A program made the position numbers and the translations under genes. The notes under the pieces are model-generated. The model saw only the letters and a program-made list of their open reading frames with translations, was not told the DNA's origin and did not search any database. A DNA stretch of 64,000 bases from Codonopsis lanceolata (Eukaryota > Streptophyta > Magnoliopsida > Asterales > Campanulaceae). Positions 9,758-21,030 of this stretch are shown here, one piece after another (the first letter of the stretch is position 1; each line of letters begins with the position of its first letter). The stretch is from NCBI GenBank assembly GCA_013146195.2, contig CM028381.1, forward strand, positions 59,650,744 to 59,714,743, in the 5' to 3' direction.

Positions 9758-11230
9758 TGTAACGCCCCAAACTTGGCACCGACACCGCGGTCCCACAATT
9801 TGGCCACGTCACCAATTCTAAATACTAACTCACACAAAATAACCAAAATAAAACATTTAAATATTTCCTATTCAAATACATAACGGTCTAAAACAAGTTC
9901 CGAAACATAATAACCACCAAAACAATCCTAAACAAATGTTTATCCCTTTAAAATAAACTATCAGACTTAGGAAAATTTAAACTTGTCCGCGCCACCCCTC
10001 AAACGATCCACCTGACTCCAAAAGATCTCAAACTTTTTTTACTTATAACCTGAAGAAAATAGAAAAAGGGTGAGCGAACAATGCCCAGCAAGTTCATATA
10101 CAACCCCTCCGGTTTTTAAGGAGGAGTTGACCACAAAAATAAATTTCGCCAGGGTCAAATAATTTTAACAAGACCAGAAGAGATTTTCGGATAAAGAAAC
10201 AAATAAATCGAATATAGTGACAATTAGAGTTCCAAATAATAGACAAAGCTCAAAACAAATACGAGATATTCAATTGTCGCTAATTGTCCTTATACCGGTT
10301 GGAAACTTGGAAACAAAGAATACCCGCAGATTCCATGATCACCTAAGCGGTCAATTCGACCTGACTAACTGCCCCAATGGGCCTGATACCCAGCGGGCCT
10401 AAAAGTGTATACGGATAACCTCACCACATGTCCAGTGGTGTCAAATAATTCAAAGTTCAAAAATGTTACGTATTGCACGTAACAACTAAATTTACTTAGT
10501 GATCACGGAGGAGTTCAAATAAAGTCAAATGTCCAAAATTATACAATTCATTTTTCCAACGGATTGATATTTCAAATAAGTCAAATGTGGGTTACAAAAG
10601 TTTCAAAATTCAGATTATGAATAAAAAAGGCTCGACGGAGTTCAAAGCAAATATCGGCGAATGCCGAACATAGGTTTACAAAGAAAGTGCTAAGCCAATA
10701 AATTATAATGGAAGCCTACCGAATAAAATACGATGATCAAATAACATAAAGGAGTATAATCCCTTACCTCAAAATGAAGCTTCGAAGACAACTCTTACGC
10801 AAAAAAAAATACGGCTACCCGTGCTTGCTCAAATCTAAGATTCAAAACCAAATTATTACATTAAATAACTAATTAAACTATTAATAAATTAATTACACAT
10901 TTTTGTTTTTGTTTTTTTTTTGTTTTTTAATCATTAAATCATTCCTTCCCAAAAAGTCAAAACAAAACCTCCCACCTTTTTATCTCACCCGACAACAACT
11001 TTTCTCCTTTTCTTCTCTTTTTCTTTTTTTTTCCTTGAAAAGACAACTAAAGTACACTCATAACCCCTGCCCCCTACCTAGCCTACCCCTCCCCCCTCAC
11101 CCGTCCCCTCTTACCCCTTTCTCACCTCTCTTTTTATTTATGTTGATTCTCATGTTTAGATTTATATCAGGTTCAGTTCATTACATTAGTTTTATACTTC
11201 TGGTTAATGAACGGGTGTGTATCGATTAGC
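9758..11230 (-). mobile_element. LTR-like sequence of a gypsy element, inverted orientation
   Basis: Read on the minus strand the segment ends in GGGGCGTTACA at 9758. This is typical of the 3' end of plant chromovirus LTRs just before the primer site. The word TGCTGGGCATTGTTCGCTCACCC (minus strand, near 10070-10095) matches the ACTTACTGGGTCATTATGACTCAC landmark seen in the LTRs later in this window. The primer site is missing, because the pentanucleotide array sits there instead. The far (5') end is not defined. The block from 10890 to 11130 is pyrimidine-rich low-complexity sequence. Confidence 0.45.
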
Positions 11231-11269
11231 GTGGTAACTGTATAGAACTTTGCCTAGTATAGTTTTTAT

Positions 11270-12419
11270 AGGACTTTACTGAGGTTCGCCGGAAGACCTC
11301 TTCAAGCTTCACCGAAGACCGCCAAATACAAACGGCGCACCTTGTGTCCACCAGTATCTTATGACGTGTCCCTGTCCAAGATGACTCATTGGGTTAATTC
11401 AAACATATCATTATCATTGTTTGAATTAACCTAAGACATTCCCTGACATATCAAGCCGCCGAAAGCAACTTTCCGAAAAGCAGGAAGACTTTTCGCTCTC
11501 ATGAGGAAGCAGTGAAAAAGCGTGCATCGTCTCCTACTGCCTCGCAACAACTCTCGATCGACACCTAAATCGCCCACTTTTGAAGATCTCGAAATCATTA
11601 CCGCTTCTAGATATCGTGAAGACGAAAATCTTTGATCGACAAAGCCCCATGCATTTAATGCATTCATAAAAGAGCCGTTGAAGTATTCGCCTTCTCCAAC
11701 GGATCTTTGAAGTGCACTCGTTATAAATACGTCATTAAAGATCGGAGACATAGCACCGCATGTGAGAATCAATCGAACACTTAAAGGATTGCTTTGAAAC
11801 TTCAACTCCAAGTCTTACAGCTCAAAATTGCAATCAAGAGATCCTCAGCGGATCTAGAAGTCCTCACAACAACAAGTCAAGCTCATCAACACTTATTGTT
11901 TTAACTTCTTGTTGTTTACTTTCATTAACTATATTTTACACATCTAATTAAATATCTTGTATTTACTGATATTTAATTCCCTAGACCCCAAACACAAGTC
12001 AATATTTTGTACACGATCCATTAGGGATATTCTTTGTAATTGATCTAGTGGAAAACATAGTACACTATTTAAATCCAAGGTTGACTGCCTTGGTGGTGGA
12101 CGTAGCACTTTTTATAGTGTGAACCATCCCAAAATATTTGTGTTATTTCTTTACCGCTTGTTAAATCGCTAATTGAACCGCTTATTACTTTGATTATCTT
12201 TATCCGTTTCAGTGTGAGAACTTAAGTAACTTGTAAAGGGTCTACCGTAGTCCTTATCGGCAGACTGAACAACTACTTGAAGGTCTTCCGCTACTTCTAT
12301 CTTTTCTATAGATTGCAAGTACCCTTCAAAGAATTTACTTAAAAGTTTTAAGTTTTGTTTAAATAAGCTATTCAACCACCCCCCCTTCTAGCTTATTATT
12401 GTGCCTATTGGGACCCACA
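11270..12419 (+). mobile_element. 5' LTR of a SIRE/Maximus-like copia element
   Basis: The right end is fixed by the primer site that follows. The LTR ends ...GGGACCCACA just before ATTGGTATCAGAGCC. A TATA-like word TATAAAT lies at 11722-11727. The pyrimidine-rich CCACCCCCCCTTCTAGC near the end (12377-12392) is characteristic of SIRE-type LTRs. The left end is approximate: TGAGGTTCGCC at 11280 is one candidate start. No 3' LTR of this copy is in the window. Confidence 0.6.
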
Positions 12420-12421
12420 AT

Positions 12422-12434
12422 TGGTATCAGAGCC
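12422..12434 (+). other. Primer binding site (initiator tRNA-Met)
   Basis: TGGTATCAGAGCC is complementary to the 3' end of plant initiator methionine tRNA, the usual primer for copia and many gypsy elements. It lies two bases after the LTR end. Confidence 0.9.
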
Positions 12435-12488
12435 TTACTCTTTGAAAACAAGCTTTTCCGAGATTAAACTCTTGAGAGATACGATATA

Positions 12489-14110
12489 ATGGCACAAACA
12501 CACTACATGCTGCCTACATCTAATGCTAACCACGTCCCTATATTGGACGAAGGACATTTTGATGTATGGAAGGATAAAGTAATGAGATTTATGAACTCTA
12601 TTGACAACATATTATGGAAATGCGTCATCGCAGGTCAACATATACCAATGAAGCCAAATCTTCTAGCCTCCATCGCTAGGAATCCTGCAGAAGTACCTAA
12701 AGAAGAATCTGAATGGACGAGAGGATGATAGAAAAAGTCGGTAGAACTTGAAAGCAAAGCAATCAACATAATCACCACTCTAGACACAAGCACATACCAA
12801 CAAGTGATTCGTTGTACAACTGCAAAAGAGATGTGGGAAGCTCTTGTGGAATACTTGGAAGGAGACCAAGACACAAGAGATAACAGAAAATATACATACA
12901 TCCAGCAGTTTGATTCTTTCAAAAGGATCCTAAGGAAACCTTGAGACAAGCACGATCGCTTCAGATGAGGTAATAAATAGTTGCTTTTCTCTTGGTAAAA
13001 CGTATGACAAAAAGGAAATGAACATGAGGTTTCTAGACTCTTTAGGTAGCTTATGGCATGTTAAGACCACGACTATGAAAGAATCCAAGAACTTAAACGA
13101 GATGACTCTCCTCGTAGTCTCTACGCATAAAGTTTGAAGGTTTATGAACTTGAAGTAAATCAAGCTCTAGAGCAAGACAAGCAGCTCGAATCGTGTCCTT
13201 GCCACCATGATCCAAGAAGAAATCATCGTTGAAAACAAACCTTCCACTTCTTCCCGTGAAAATGATTTTTATCGATGAACAATTTGCCATGTTTGTAAAA
13301 CGCGTTTTCAAAAATTCACAAAATATGGAAGAAAGAACACTCACCAACAACCTTTTAGAAGAATGGTGAAAGCTCATCTAAGGAAGAGCTTGTGTGTTAT
13401 AACCGTAGAAAACCTCGGTCATTTTGCCTCAAAATGTCCTAAGCCAAAATTTGAAGCATACCGAAAAACCCTCTTTTAGAAAATTTCAAAACAAAGGGTA
13501 TGTTGGTCAAGACATAGAAGACAAACAAAGGTTGCTACATGGTTTGAGACGGTCGATTCGTAAGAGGAGGAAGATGATTGTGAGCAAGCTAACATATGCT
13601 TAATAGCTCATGATTCAGCCCTACCTATGACTGAAAATGAAGTCGGTTTCACCTAGTCCTTTGGACAAAAATGAAACCAACAGTGGCAACCGGAAGGAAG
13701 AACTTCTCAATGATAATCAAGATATGCTTGAAGAATTTAATTCCTTTAGAGTAGCCTATGTTAAACCGGCCAAAACTGCGAGAAACTTACAACTTGGTGA
13801 GAAATCTCGATGGCAATTGAGATTCAAACTCTCAATAGTCGTCAACAAGAGAGTATCAAACGGAAGGAAGAAAACAAATTTCTTTGTGACAAAATTGATT
13901 GTCTATCTCGAGCACATCAAAGGACTTGACCTAGAGAAAATTGCCTGCAAAAGACAATTGACTCGAATGCCTCCAAGGATGCATTCCAAGAAATCCTTAC
14001 AAGCCAAAAATCTAGTAATGATTTTTAATGCTAATGATATATCTTCTCTAAACAAGACATTCGAAATATAGGGAAACAAGGCCTTGGTTATTCAAGTGTT
14101 CACTACGTTT
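12489..14110 (+). pseudogene. Copia (SIRE-like) gag, broken
   Basis: The frame starting MAQTHYMLPTS has the SIRE-type gag opening, with an LDEGHFDVWKDKVMRFM motif (UBN2-like domain). It stops at 12726. Homologous sequence continues through several frameshifts: an INSCFSLGKTYDKKEMNM region near 12970, a decayed zinc knuckle ending GHFASKCP near 13418-13441, and a coiled-coil-like stretch at 13637-14071. Gag would form the cytoplasmic virus-like particle. Only the first 79 codons form a continuous frame. The order of parts matches copia copy 2 on the minus strand at 42400-43933. Confidence 0.75.
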
Positions 14111-14499
14111 ACCCCAAAGTTCGAAAGGAAAAGCCAAAATGATCTGACTCAAATGAGAAACCCGAAAAGGTAGCGGTAGAGAAAGTGAAGTCTGCCTGCA
14201 ACAACTATGCTAAGGCAAAGTCTGTGGCGGTAGACCTACTAAACCTCTACCGGTAACTATCAAGTTTGTCTCATGAAACAGTAAAGCTCCTTTACTCGCT
14301 TGAAGGTAAACTTAAAGGTAGTCTAACAAATCCTCCTGAAAAGGTAATCAACAGAAAAGCTAAAGCTAAGTCTGATGGTAACCTACCTAGGAAGATTCGA
14401 AAGAAACCAATTAAGTCTACCATCAACAAGCAAGATGAACCAAGAATGGATGTCAAGAAAAGGAATGATCACAAGCACTCTTGAGTTGAAGACACTAAC

Positions 14500-15200
14500 A
14501 GTTCACAGTGGAATTTCCATTTATGTCATTCTTGCAATTGCCTAGGCCATCTCGACCCCGCATGCCCGCTAAGGTTCACTCCAAGATCCGAGAGACCTAG
14601 TTCTCTCAAGGTCGGTGTATGGGTTCCAAAAGGTTGCTAATCCTTAGGACCCAAGAAAATAAAGGGACCTTGTTGCTTTAATTCTTTTTCGTGAATGCTT
14701 CATGGCTATAGAATCGAGAAAACAAAGACATCTCGTACACAGACGGTGGGTCGCCAAGACACATGATCGGGAGGCACGTAAGTCTTCTTACGATATAGCT
14801 TGAAACAAAAGGACCCACTATTATTTTCTGAGACAATGCAAGAGGAAAAACAATTGGATATGGCTCAATCACTAGAGGAAGTCTCTCCATCAACAAAGTT
14901 TATCTAGTGAGTGGTTTAAAGCACAATCTTCCGAGCATATCTCAATTTTTGACAAAGGACCGCTATGCCAATTCAACTCCAACGGCTGCCTCATCAAAGA
15001 CAATGAATCCTTCTACAATCTTGACCGATCGCAATAGACAAGGAAACGCCTATATCGTGGACTTAAATCTTCTAGGAGATTCTCAAATATGTGCCTAGTA
15101 GCCAACAACGCTCGTGACAACAAATGGCTATGGAACAAGCGTCTCATCACCTCAACTTCAAGCACCTCTCCAAGCTCTCCAAAAATGGGCTTGTCAAAGG
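14500..15200 (+). pseudogene. Copia protease and GAG-pre-integrase region, broken
   Basis: Around 14727-14775 the frame reads TDGGSPRHMIG, a decayed form of the copia protease active-site block (Asp retained, DSG altered). It is followed by GKTIGYGS- and INKVYLVSGLKHNLPSISQF-type sequence of the protease/GAG-pre-integrase region, partly open at 14907-15098. Frameshifts and stops are frequent, so no protease can be made. Confidence 0.7.
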
Positions 15201-15894
15201 TCTACCTACGTGTCCACTGTAGGCCATGATAGAAAATTGTAAAGCTTGTCAACTAGGAAAACTCTCCAAGTCTTCCTTCAAAAGAAAGTCCTGTTTTGTC
15301 AACAAACGACCTCTTCAACTTCTAATATGAATCTCTTTGGACCAATCACAACAAGATTTCAGAGACAAGTACATACTTTGTAGTAGTTAACGACTACTCT
15401 AGATTCACTTGATTGAAACTATAACATCTAAAGATGAAACATATGATCTAGTCACTTTGCTCATTTCGTAAGACTTCAAACTCAAAAGCTTGAAGACATT
15501 AGCGACATAAGATCGGACAATGGCTGAATTCAAGCAACAATTGTGTAGAAAATCGCGATGACCAGTGATCCACAACTTCTCCGCTGGTACTCTCAACAAA
15601 AACTGTAGCCGAACGAAGAACAACACCGAAAGCAAAGAAGAACAATGCCGGGTGCTAAACTTCGGGCAAAAGCCGCCTAACACTGCATGTTTTACCTGCA
15701 CGATCCCCGGTAAACAAGTTTCATAACAAAACTCCATATAAAATATGGAGAGGAAGATCCCCCAACATAGGATTTCTTAAAATCTTCATTGTAAATGTTT
15801 TATTCTTTATAATGGAAAAGAATATAGAGGAAAATTTGATGCAAAAATCGACGAATGAATTTTTCTCCTCGGTATTCCAATTCAAAGCATTTGC
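15120..15894 (+). pseudogene. Copia integrase, broken and cut by gap
   Basis: A zinc-binding HLNFKH...CKACQLGK block (about 15150-15265) is followed by pieces of the integrase core around YSRFT, TSKDETYDLVT and a decayed PQQNG-type block with the third acidic residue region near 15590. The C-terminal GKF-type segment ends at the run of N. Multiple frameshifts and stops. Reverse transcriptase and RNase H of this copy are not in the window. Confidence 0.7.
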
Positions 15895-15994
15895 NNNNNN
15901 NNNNNNNNNNNNNNNNNNNNNNNNNNNNNNNNNNNNNNNNNNNNNNNNNNNNNNNNNNNNNNNNNNNNNNNNNNNNNNNNNNNNNNNNNNNNNN
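15895..15994. other. Assembly gap (100 N)
   Basis: Exactly 100 unknown bases, the usual placeholder for a gap of unknown size. Copia integrase lies on the left and unrelated sequence on the right, so the true content and distance are unknown. Confidence 1.
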
Positions 15995-17944
15995 GAGTCA
16001 AAGACTTTTTGTGGGAGACAGAAATGAGTATGCTCACGTAAAGTGGATGACTCAATGGACAAAAAAGTCATGATCCGAGGTTTATCGGCCGCGAGGTTTT
16101 ATGGACCACACTTGACACTTATCTTTTGATAATTTTATGTGTCTTTAGCAAGGAGATTACTGGACCCGGATCACGTTGCATCAGATTGAAAGCGACTATA
16201 GGTGGTGACTAGGTTATGGTATAGTGTTCAAGCATTTGGGATAGTTTAGCTTTAGGATTGAGGATCGGATCGGCCTCTTGCTCGAAGACATTACCGGTAT
16301 GGGTTTGGTTATTTTGGGAAAGCGATCCGAGGCGATTATGGGTGGCACAGGCTATGGGTTTGGATGAGAATTTGGTCTCTAGACGATTGTGGGTATGGTC
16401 GGGAGGTCGGCTTTCGGCTTTGGTTGCGGGTCGTGGGGTTGTCCAAGAGTGATTGATGTTTTCTTTTGTTGCGAGAGAGAATTATTTTGAAGCAATTGCT
16501 TTCGGGAGAGGCTTCTCTCTTTTTCTTTTTTTTTTTCTTTTCTTTTCTTTTTTTTTCTCTTTTTTTTTTTTGTTGCGAGAGGAAATTTATTCTCTTCTTT
16601 TTTTTTTTTTTGACCTCTCGGAGAAATTTGGGAGAGTGTTTGAAGAGATACTCGTCTTCTCTCTCTTGGGATTGGATATATATTAGGGTGGGCGACCCAG
16701 TTTGAAAATTTGGATTTTAGAGATGGTTCAAGCTTTGGAAATTGGTGGGTTTGTTCGGGCATTTAGAAGGGGTTGGGTGTATGGTTGGGAGTCCCTAGTG
16801 TCTGGTTTAATAGCTCGAGCGCGATGGGTGAAGGTGATTACAGTCAAACGACTTGCACGCTGCGGATTTCATATGTTCTTAAAAGTTTTTCGGTCCATAT
16901 CTTCTTTGACTCATCATCAACTCGTAGATTTATCATGTTTTTTCATGAGTTGACTCGTCATCTTCATCTTTTTTTTTTTACAGATATTTCGGTGATATGT
17001 GGTGCTCAGAGATCAAGAAGAAGACTCGGCAAGTTGATATAGGAAAAGCAAGAATTTTATCAGGTTTGAATATACTTTTGGAAGGCTCAGTTTGAAGTCT
17101 CGGTTGGGCTTTCAAAATAACGAAGACCAAATGAGCATACTCTGCAAGGATATGGGCTAAGAAAATACCTCTGGGTTTGAAAGCCCCTAGCCCTGAATTG
17201 TTGTGTATGATCCCTGAGTTGCTTGGCTTTTCCGAACTTCTCAGCTTTCCAGACTTTTCTGCTTTCTTAGCTGTCCCAGTTTTTCCAACTTTCTTTTCTT
17301 TTCTGGCTTCCTATCGGTCCTTCTTCTTTTTTTCTCATTTCTTTTTTTTCATCATTTTTCTCTTTTTTCTTTTCTTGTTTTTTTTTCTTTCTTATATTTT
17401 TTTTTGTGGTGGTAGACCTTGACATCTCAAAGTAGGACTTGCTAGATTTTTTTTTGAATCAAGAATGACTGATGCACTTATCAACTGGTGATGGCGATTG
17501 AAAATAATGGTGAGGGGGGAATTTCATGTCTTTACATGTTTTGGGAAACAGAAGACAACATATAGAAAAAAGACTTTCTCTCTTCTTTTTTTTCGAAGAC
17601 TCCTTTTTTTTTCTTAGAGATAACGAAATCTCCCTTTTTTTTTTCTTTGTTTTCTTTGCTTTTTTTTATTTTTATTTAAAAAAAAACCATTTTTTTTAGA
17701 TGTAATGATTACGTACCTCCGGACAGTCCTCTCAAGAGAGTAAATGACAGTAGTCAACTTTTAGCCCCTGCAAAGTTGTTAGTGGTACCAGAAAACAACA
17801 AGGGTTCCAAAATTGACACTGTGTTGAAAAGAGTTTTTTTCTGGATATTTTATTTGACAAAAGAACATTCAAAGGTGCAAAGAGTCTTTGGAGGTGTATA
17901 TACAAGGGTATTCTAGGGTACTTTCTACTTTTTACTAGAGACAA
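15995..17944. other. Low-complexity region without recognised gene
   Basis: Plus strand shows long T-rich and CT-rich tracts (16510-16610, 17310-17405, 17580-17700). The open frames here are Phe/Leu- or Lys-rich products of those tracts. It may be the region downstream of gag in the Tat/Ogre-like element on the minus strand, but no protease or reverse transcriptase motif is visible. Confidence 0.45.
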
Positions 17945-19549
17945 TCATGGGTGAGGCCTCTCAATGATTTGGCCATCAATATGATCTTGGATGACACTTC
18001 TGAGCTTATAACACTTATCAGTGGGATGGCCACTGCTACGATGATACTCGCAATATTGAGAGTGGTCCCATGTGTCTGATAGCTTTGGTGGAGGTCGGTA
18101 GTTTTCCATCGGTTTCAAAACCCCTTGTGCCATTAGGCCTTGGAAAATCAGGGACATTGGCGCATTCAGTTCATCGTAATGCCTTCTTTTTGCTCGGTAG
18201 GGTCCTATGAGGTTCTTGTTGGCATTACTTGCTTCCTTCAACGAGTTGGCGGATTCATATGACCATGGCACACTACTATATTTACGGGTGGAATTCTTTC
18301 AACCACATTGACTTCTTCAGAAGACTCTTCGTGCGATTCGAGTCGCGAGTGAAATTGGGGGTGTATGTGTATCAATCTCTAGGGATCCCATGCGTATTTC
18401 TTCATCAATACGGACTCCTATCTACTATTTCTTTAAAATTGCTATAAGGGAGATCGCATGCGTTCTAGGTAAATGGGATGGAGGTTTTTGATGAACATGC
18501 ATGATTCGGCCGGATCAGATGCGTCAGTGCAGGCGACTTTATCCTTCCATCTGGCCGCAAATTGCGAATGTTTCATTTTCTTTTTGGGTGCATGCCTCAA
18601 GTTCCCTTTTATTTTCAGTGGTGGTATTGTCTTTGTACCTTTCCAGGAACCCTTCAGCTATTTGGTCCCAAGTGTCCATGGTGCTATCATCTGCTAGCAT
18701 TAACCATTGCTTAGCAGCCCCTATTAAGGTGAGGTGAAAATTGGAGACCATGGCTTCGAAGCTAGCCCCTCTTGATTGCATGCCACTAGAGTAAGATTTT
18801 AGGTGGGAGATAGGGCATCCAGTCCCGTCGAATTTTTCTATGTCGGGCATTTTGAAATTTGGGGGTAGTATGGCTGAAGGTTTTAGCGTTAATGCCTTCG
18901 TAGAAAATTTTTCTTTGTCCAGAGCTTCGAGCATCATACTTTTCAAGTTCTCCATGTCTGCCTCCATTTTGGTGGGGGGAGTTGGATTTTGGTATATCTT
19001 TGGTAGGACTAGGAAAGATTTGGATTAGTTTAATTTGTGGTATTTTATAAGGATTTTGAGGAGGCGTTTGGTGAGGGTTCTGATAAGGATTTTGATTTTG
19101 GGTAGGATTTGGGTTTTGGACAGGATAAGGATTTTGGGCTGGATAGAATTTTGGGCTGGATATGGGTTTTGGGCTGGATAAGGATTTTGGGTTGGATAAG
19201 GATTTTGGGTTGGATAAGGATTTGGAGTTGGATAGGGATTTTGGGTTGGACATGGATTTTGGTTTGGATAGGGATTTTGGGTTGGATATGGATTTTGGGT
19301 TGTGGTAATATTTGGCGGGTTAGTGTTTGGCTGAGAAATTGGATTTGGAGGCACATGAGATGTTGATGCTTCCTGGGGGACTGTAGGGTAAGAGATTACC
19401 TTACCACTGGATTTTAAATTTTGCACCAGATTAGCAATTTGACTTATCGTTGCACCCAACTTTTGGTCTAACCATTCTGCATTCTTTGGAGTCGGGCCCC
19501 CGAAGCCCACGGATGCGTACCCATGGCGGTCGCTTACTTTCACCGCCAT
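17945..19549 (-). pseudogene. Ty3-gypsy (Tat/Ogre-type) gag, frameshifted
   Basis: The frame opens MAVKVSDRHGY at 19549 and enters a hexapeptide array (NPYPTQ-type). It continues after a 1-nt slip near 19145 and a second slip in a G6 run near 18975 into the capsid-like domain (FKMPDIEKFDGTGCP near 18850, then GAAKQW and ERYKDN). After another shift near 18560 it resumes in frames ending with HSQYCEYHRSSGHPTDKCYKLR, the cysteine/histidine-rich tail (17945-18271). This order matches gag of Tat/Ogre-lineage elements. At least three frameshifts plus stops make it non-functional. The LTR and primer region lie upstream at 21031-22839. Confidence 0.75.
19060..19320 (-). repeat. 18-bp coding minisatellite inside gag
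   Basis: Roughly fourteen 18-bp units of the type GGATTTTGGGTTGGATAA (plus strand) encode Asn-Pro-Tyr-Pro-Thr-Gln on the minus strand. All three minus-strand frames stay open across it (NPYPTQ, PKILIQ and SNPKSL types). A 17-bp unit near 19145 shifts the reading frame. Confidence 0.9.
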
Positions 19550-20049
19550 TACGCTAAATTGCGTATCTTCCGTCTTGCCTCTTTCTCGACTGAAACCGAT
19601 ATCTCTCGATTCGATTTACGCACTATTTTCCCGTATCAACCGGCCATTATTATCTCTGTCTTTTCAAATTCGGACCAGGTTTCTGAGGAAAATGGGGTTT
19701 GGAGGTATTAGAAGGCTGTCTGGGCTTGGAGTACAGCGTGCCTTTTTATTAGTATATTTTATTATTATTTTTGTTATTATTTTTTCTTGTTCCCTACAAT
19801 TGACCGGATAAGTACCCGCTTTATTTTGACAGTCTCAGGACTTTTCCTGGAACAGTGGATTCTTTCTCCAGAGTATAGGACCAACGTATTCCACCTACCT
19901 TTCGACTCCCCAGGACTGGACTGGTCCCAGGTGAAGGGTCTATACTCTTTCCAGGATCCACCATCCGAAATGGTCTAGGTCGAGCATCTGAGAATTATAA
20001 ATCAGCCCCTGTTTGTTTATTTATATTGATATTTTTTTTTGTGTGCACT

Positions 20050-20114
<65 letters not shown>

Positions 20115-20743
20115 AACTTGCACATTTTTTTTTGATGATTTTTTTTGACATATGTATTTTTTTATATATTTTTTGACAGGGACTGGCTCATAACCCAGAG
20201 ATGCAAAAACCGGTCGGTCTGTGAAGTGTCCTGAGAAACTATATGCATTCTAACGTTGGCTTATGCAGGGGGTAGGCTGGCCATGGTGTAGGGTAACAGT
20301 TCGGAATATATCTATATGTGTGCACGTGTGTGCGGTATCTAGAAAGCAATAAAATCTTTATTTATTTACAGATATATGAACAGAAAAATAAAGCAGATAT
20401 GGTATGTCTTGTTGTTATATGTGGATTTTCTCGGCGTTTTATTTTTGAGCGCAAGCAAGCAAGCACACCATATTAAGATATAGAAAGAAAAGCGGGGAAA
20501 CTATCTATCCTTATTAATTACAAATTTTGGTCCTATGTCCCCAAAATAAAACGACAAAATGAATGAAGATATGTATAAATGTACAGAATAAAGTGAAAAG
20601 GAAAATAAACTGAAAGAAATAATAATATAGAGCCGGAAATAAAATAAAGCCCCGACTCTTTTGTTGTGCTGCCCGGAATTTATTGTAACATATATAATAA
20701 TATATATATATATATATATATTTTTTTTTTTTGACTTTTTGAA

Positions 20744-20794
<51 letters not shown>

Positions 20795-21013
20795 ATTTTT
20801 TTTTAATTCTTAAACACAACTGTAACAGTTATCAGAACGAAACTGCTGCAAGATGGAGGATCATATCCACAAATATAGACACGGATGTATAGGAACACTA
20901 TATTCAAATGCGTAAATTAATATAACAAGTATACTTCAGCCAGAAACAAATAAAAACAAAAAAGTTTTATTTTACGAGTCTAGCCCTCCATTTTATTTAA
21001 AATAAAACAACTC
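19550..21013 (-). other. Untranslated leader of the Tat/Ogre-like element, with TA microsatellites
   Basis: Lies between the primer region and gag on the minus strand. Contains (TA)n tracts at about 20053-20111, 20699-20721 and 20747-20791. No convincing protein. The 101-codon Tyr/Ile frame at 20514-20819 is a repeat artefact. Confidence 0.5.
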
Positions 21014-21030
21014 CCCAGCAGAGTCGCCAC
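21014..21030 (-). other. Primer-site-like sequence next to the Tat/Ogre LTR
   Basis: Minus strand reads GTGGCGACTCTGCTGGG directly after the LTR end ...CTCACA. The TGGCGACTCNNCTGGGG word is the usual sequence after the 5' LTR in plant Tat/Ogre-type elements, where an arginine tRNA has been proposed as primer. I rely on recall of that family for the tRNA identity. Confidence 0.65.

Noticed and set aside
16379..16762. Lys-rich 127-codon minus-strand frame
   Set aside because: Its composition follows the T/C-rich tract on the other strand. No motif or homologous copy is seen.
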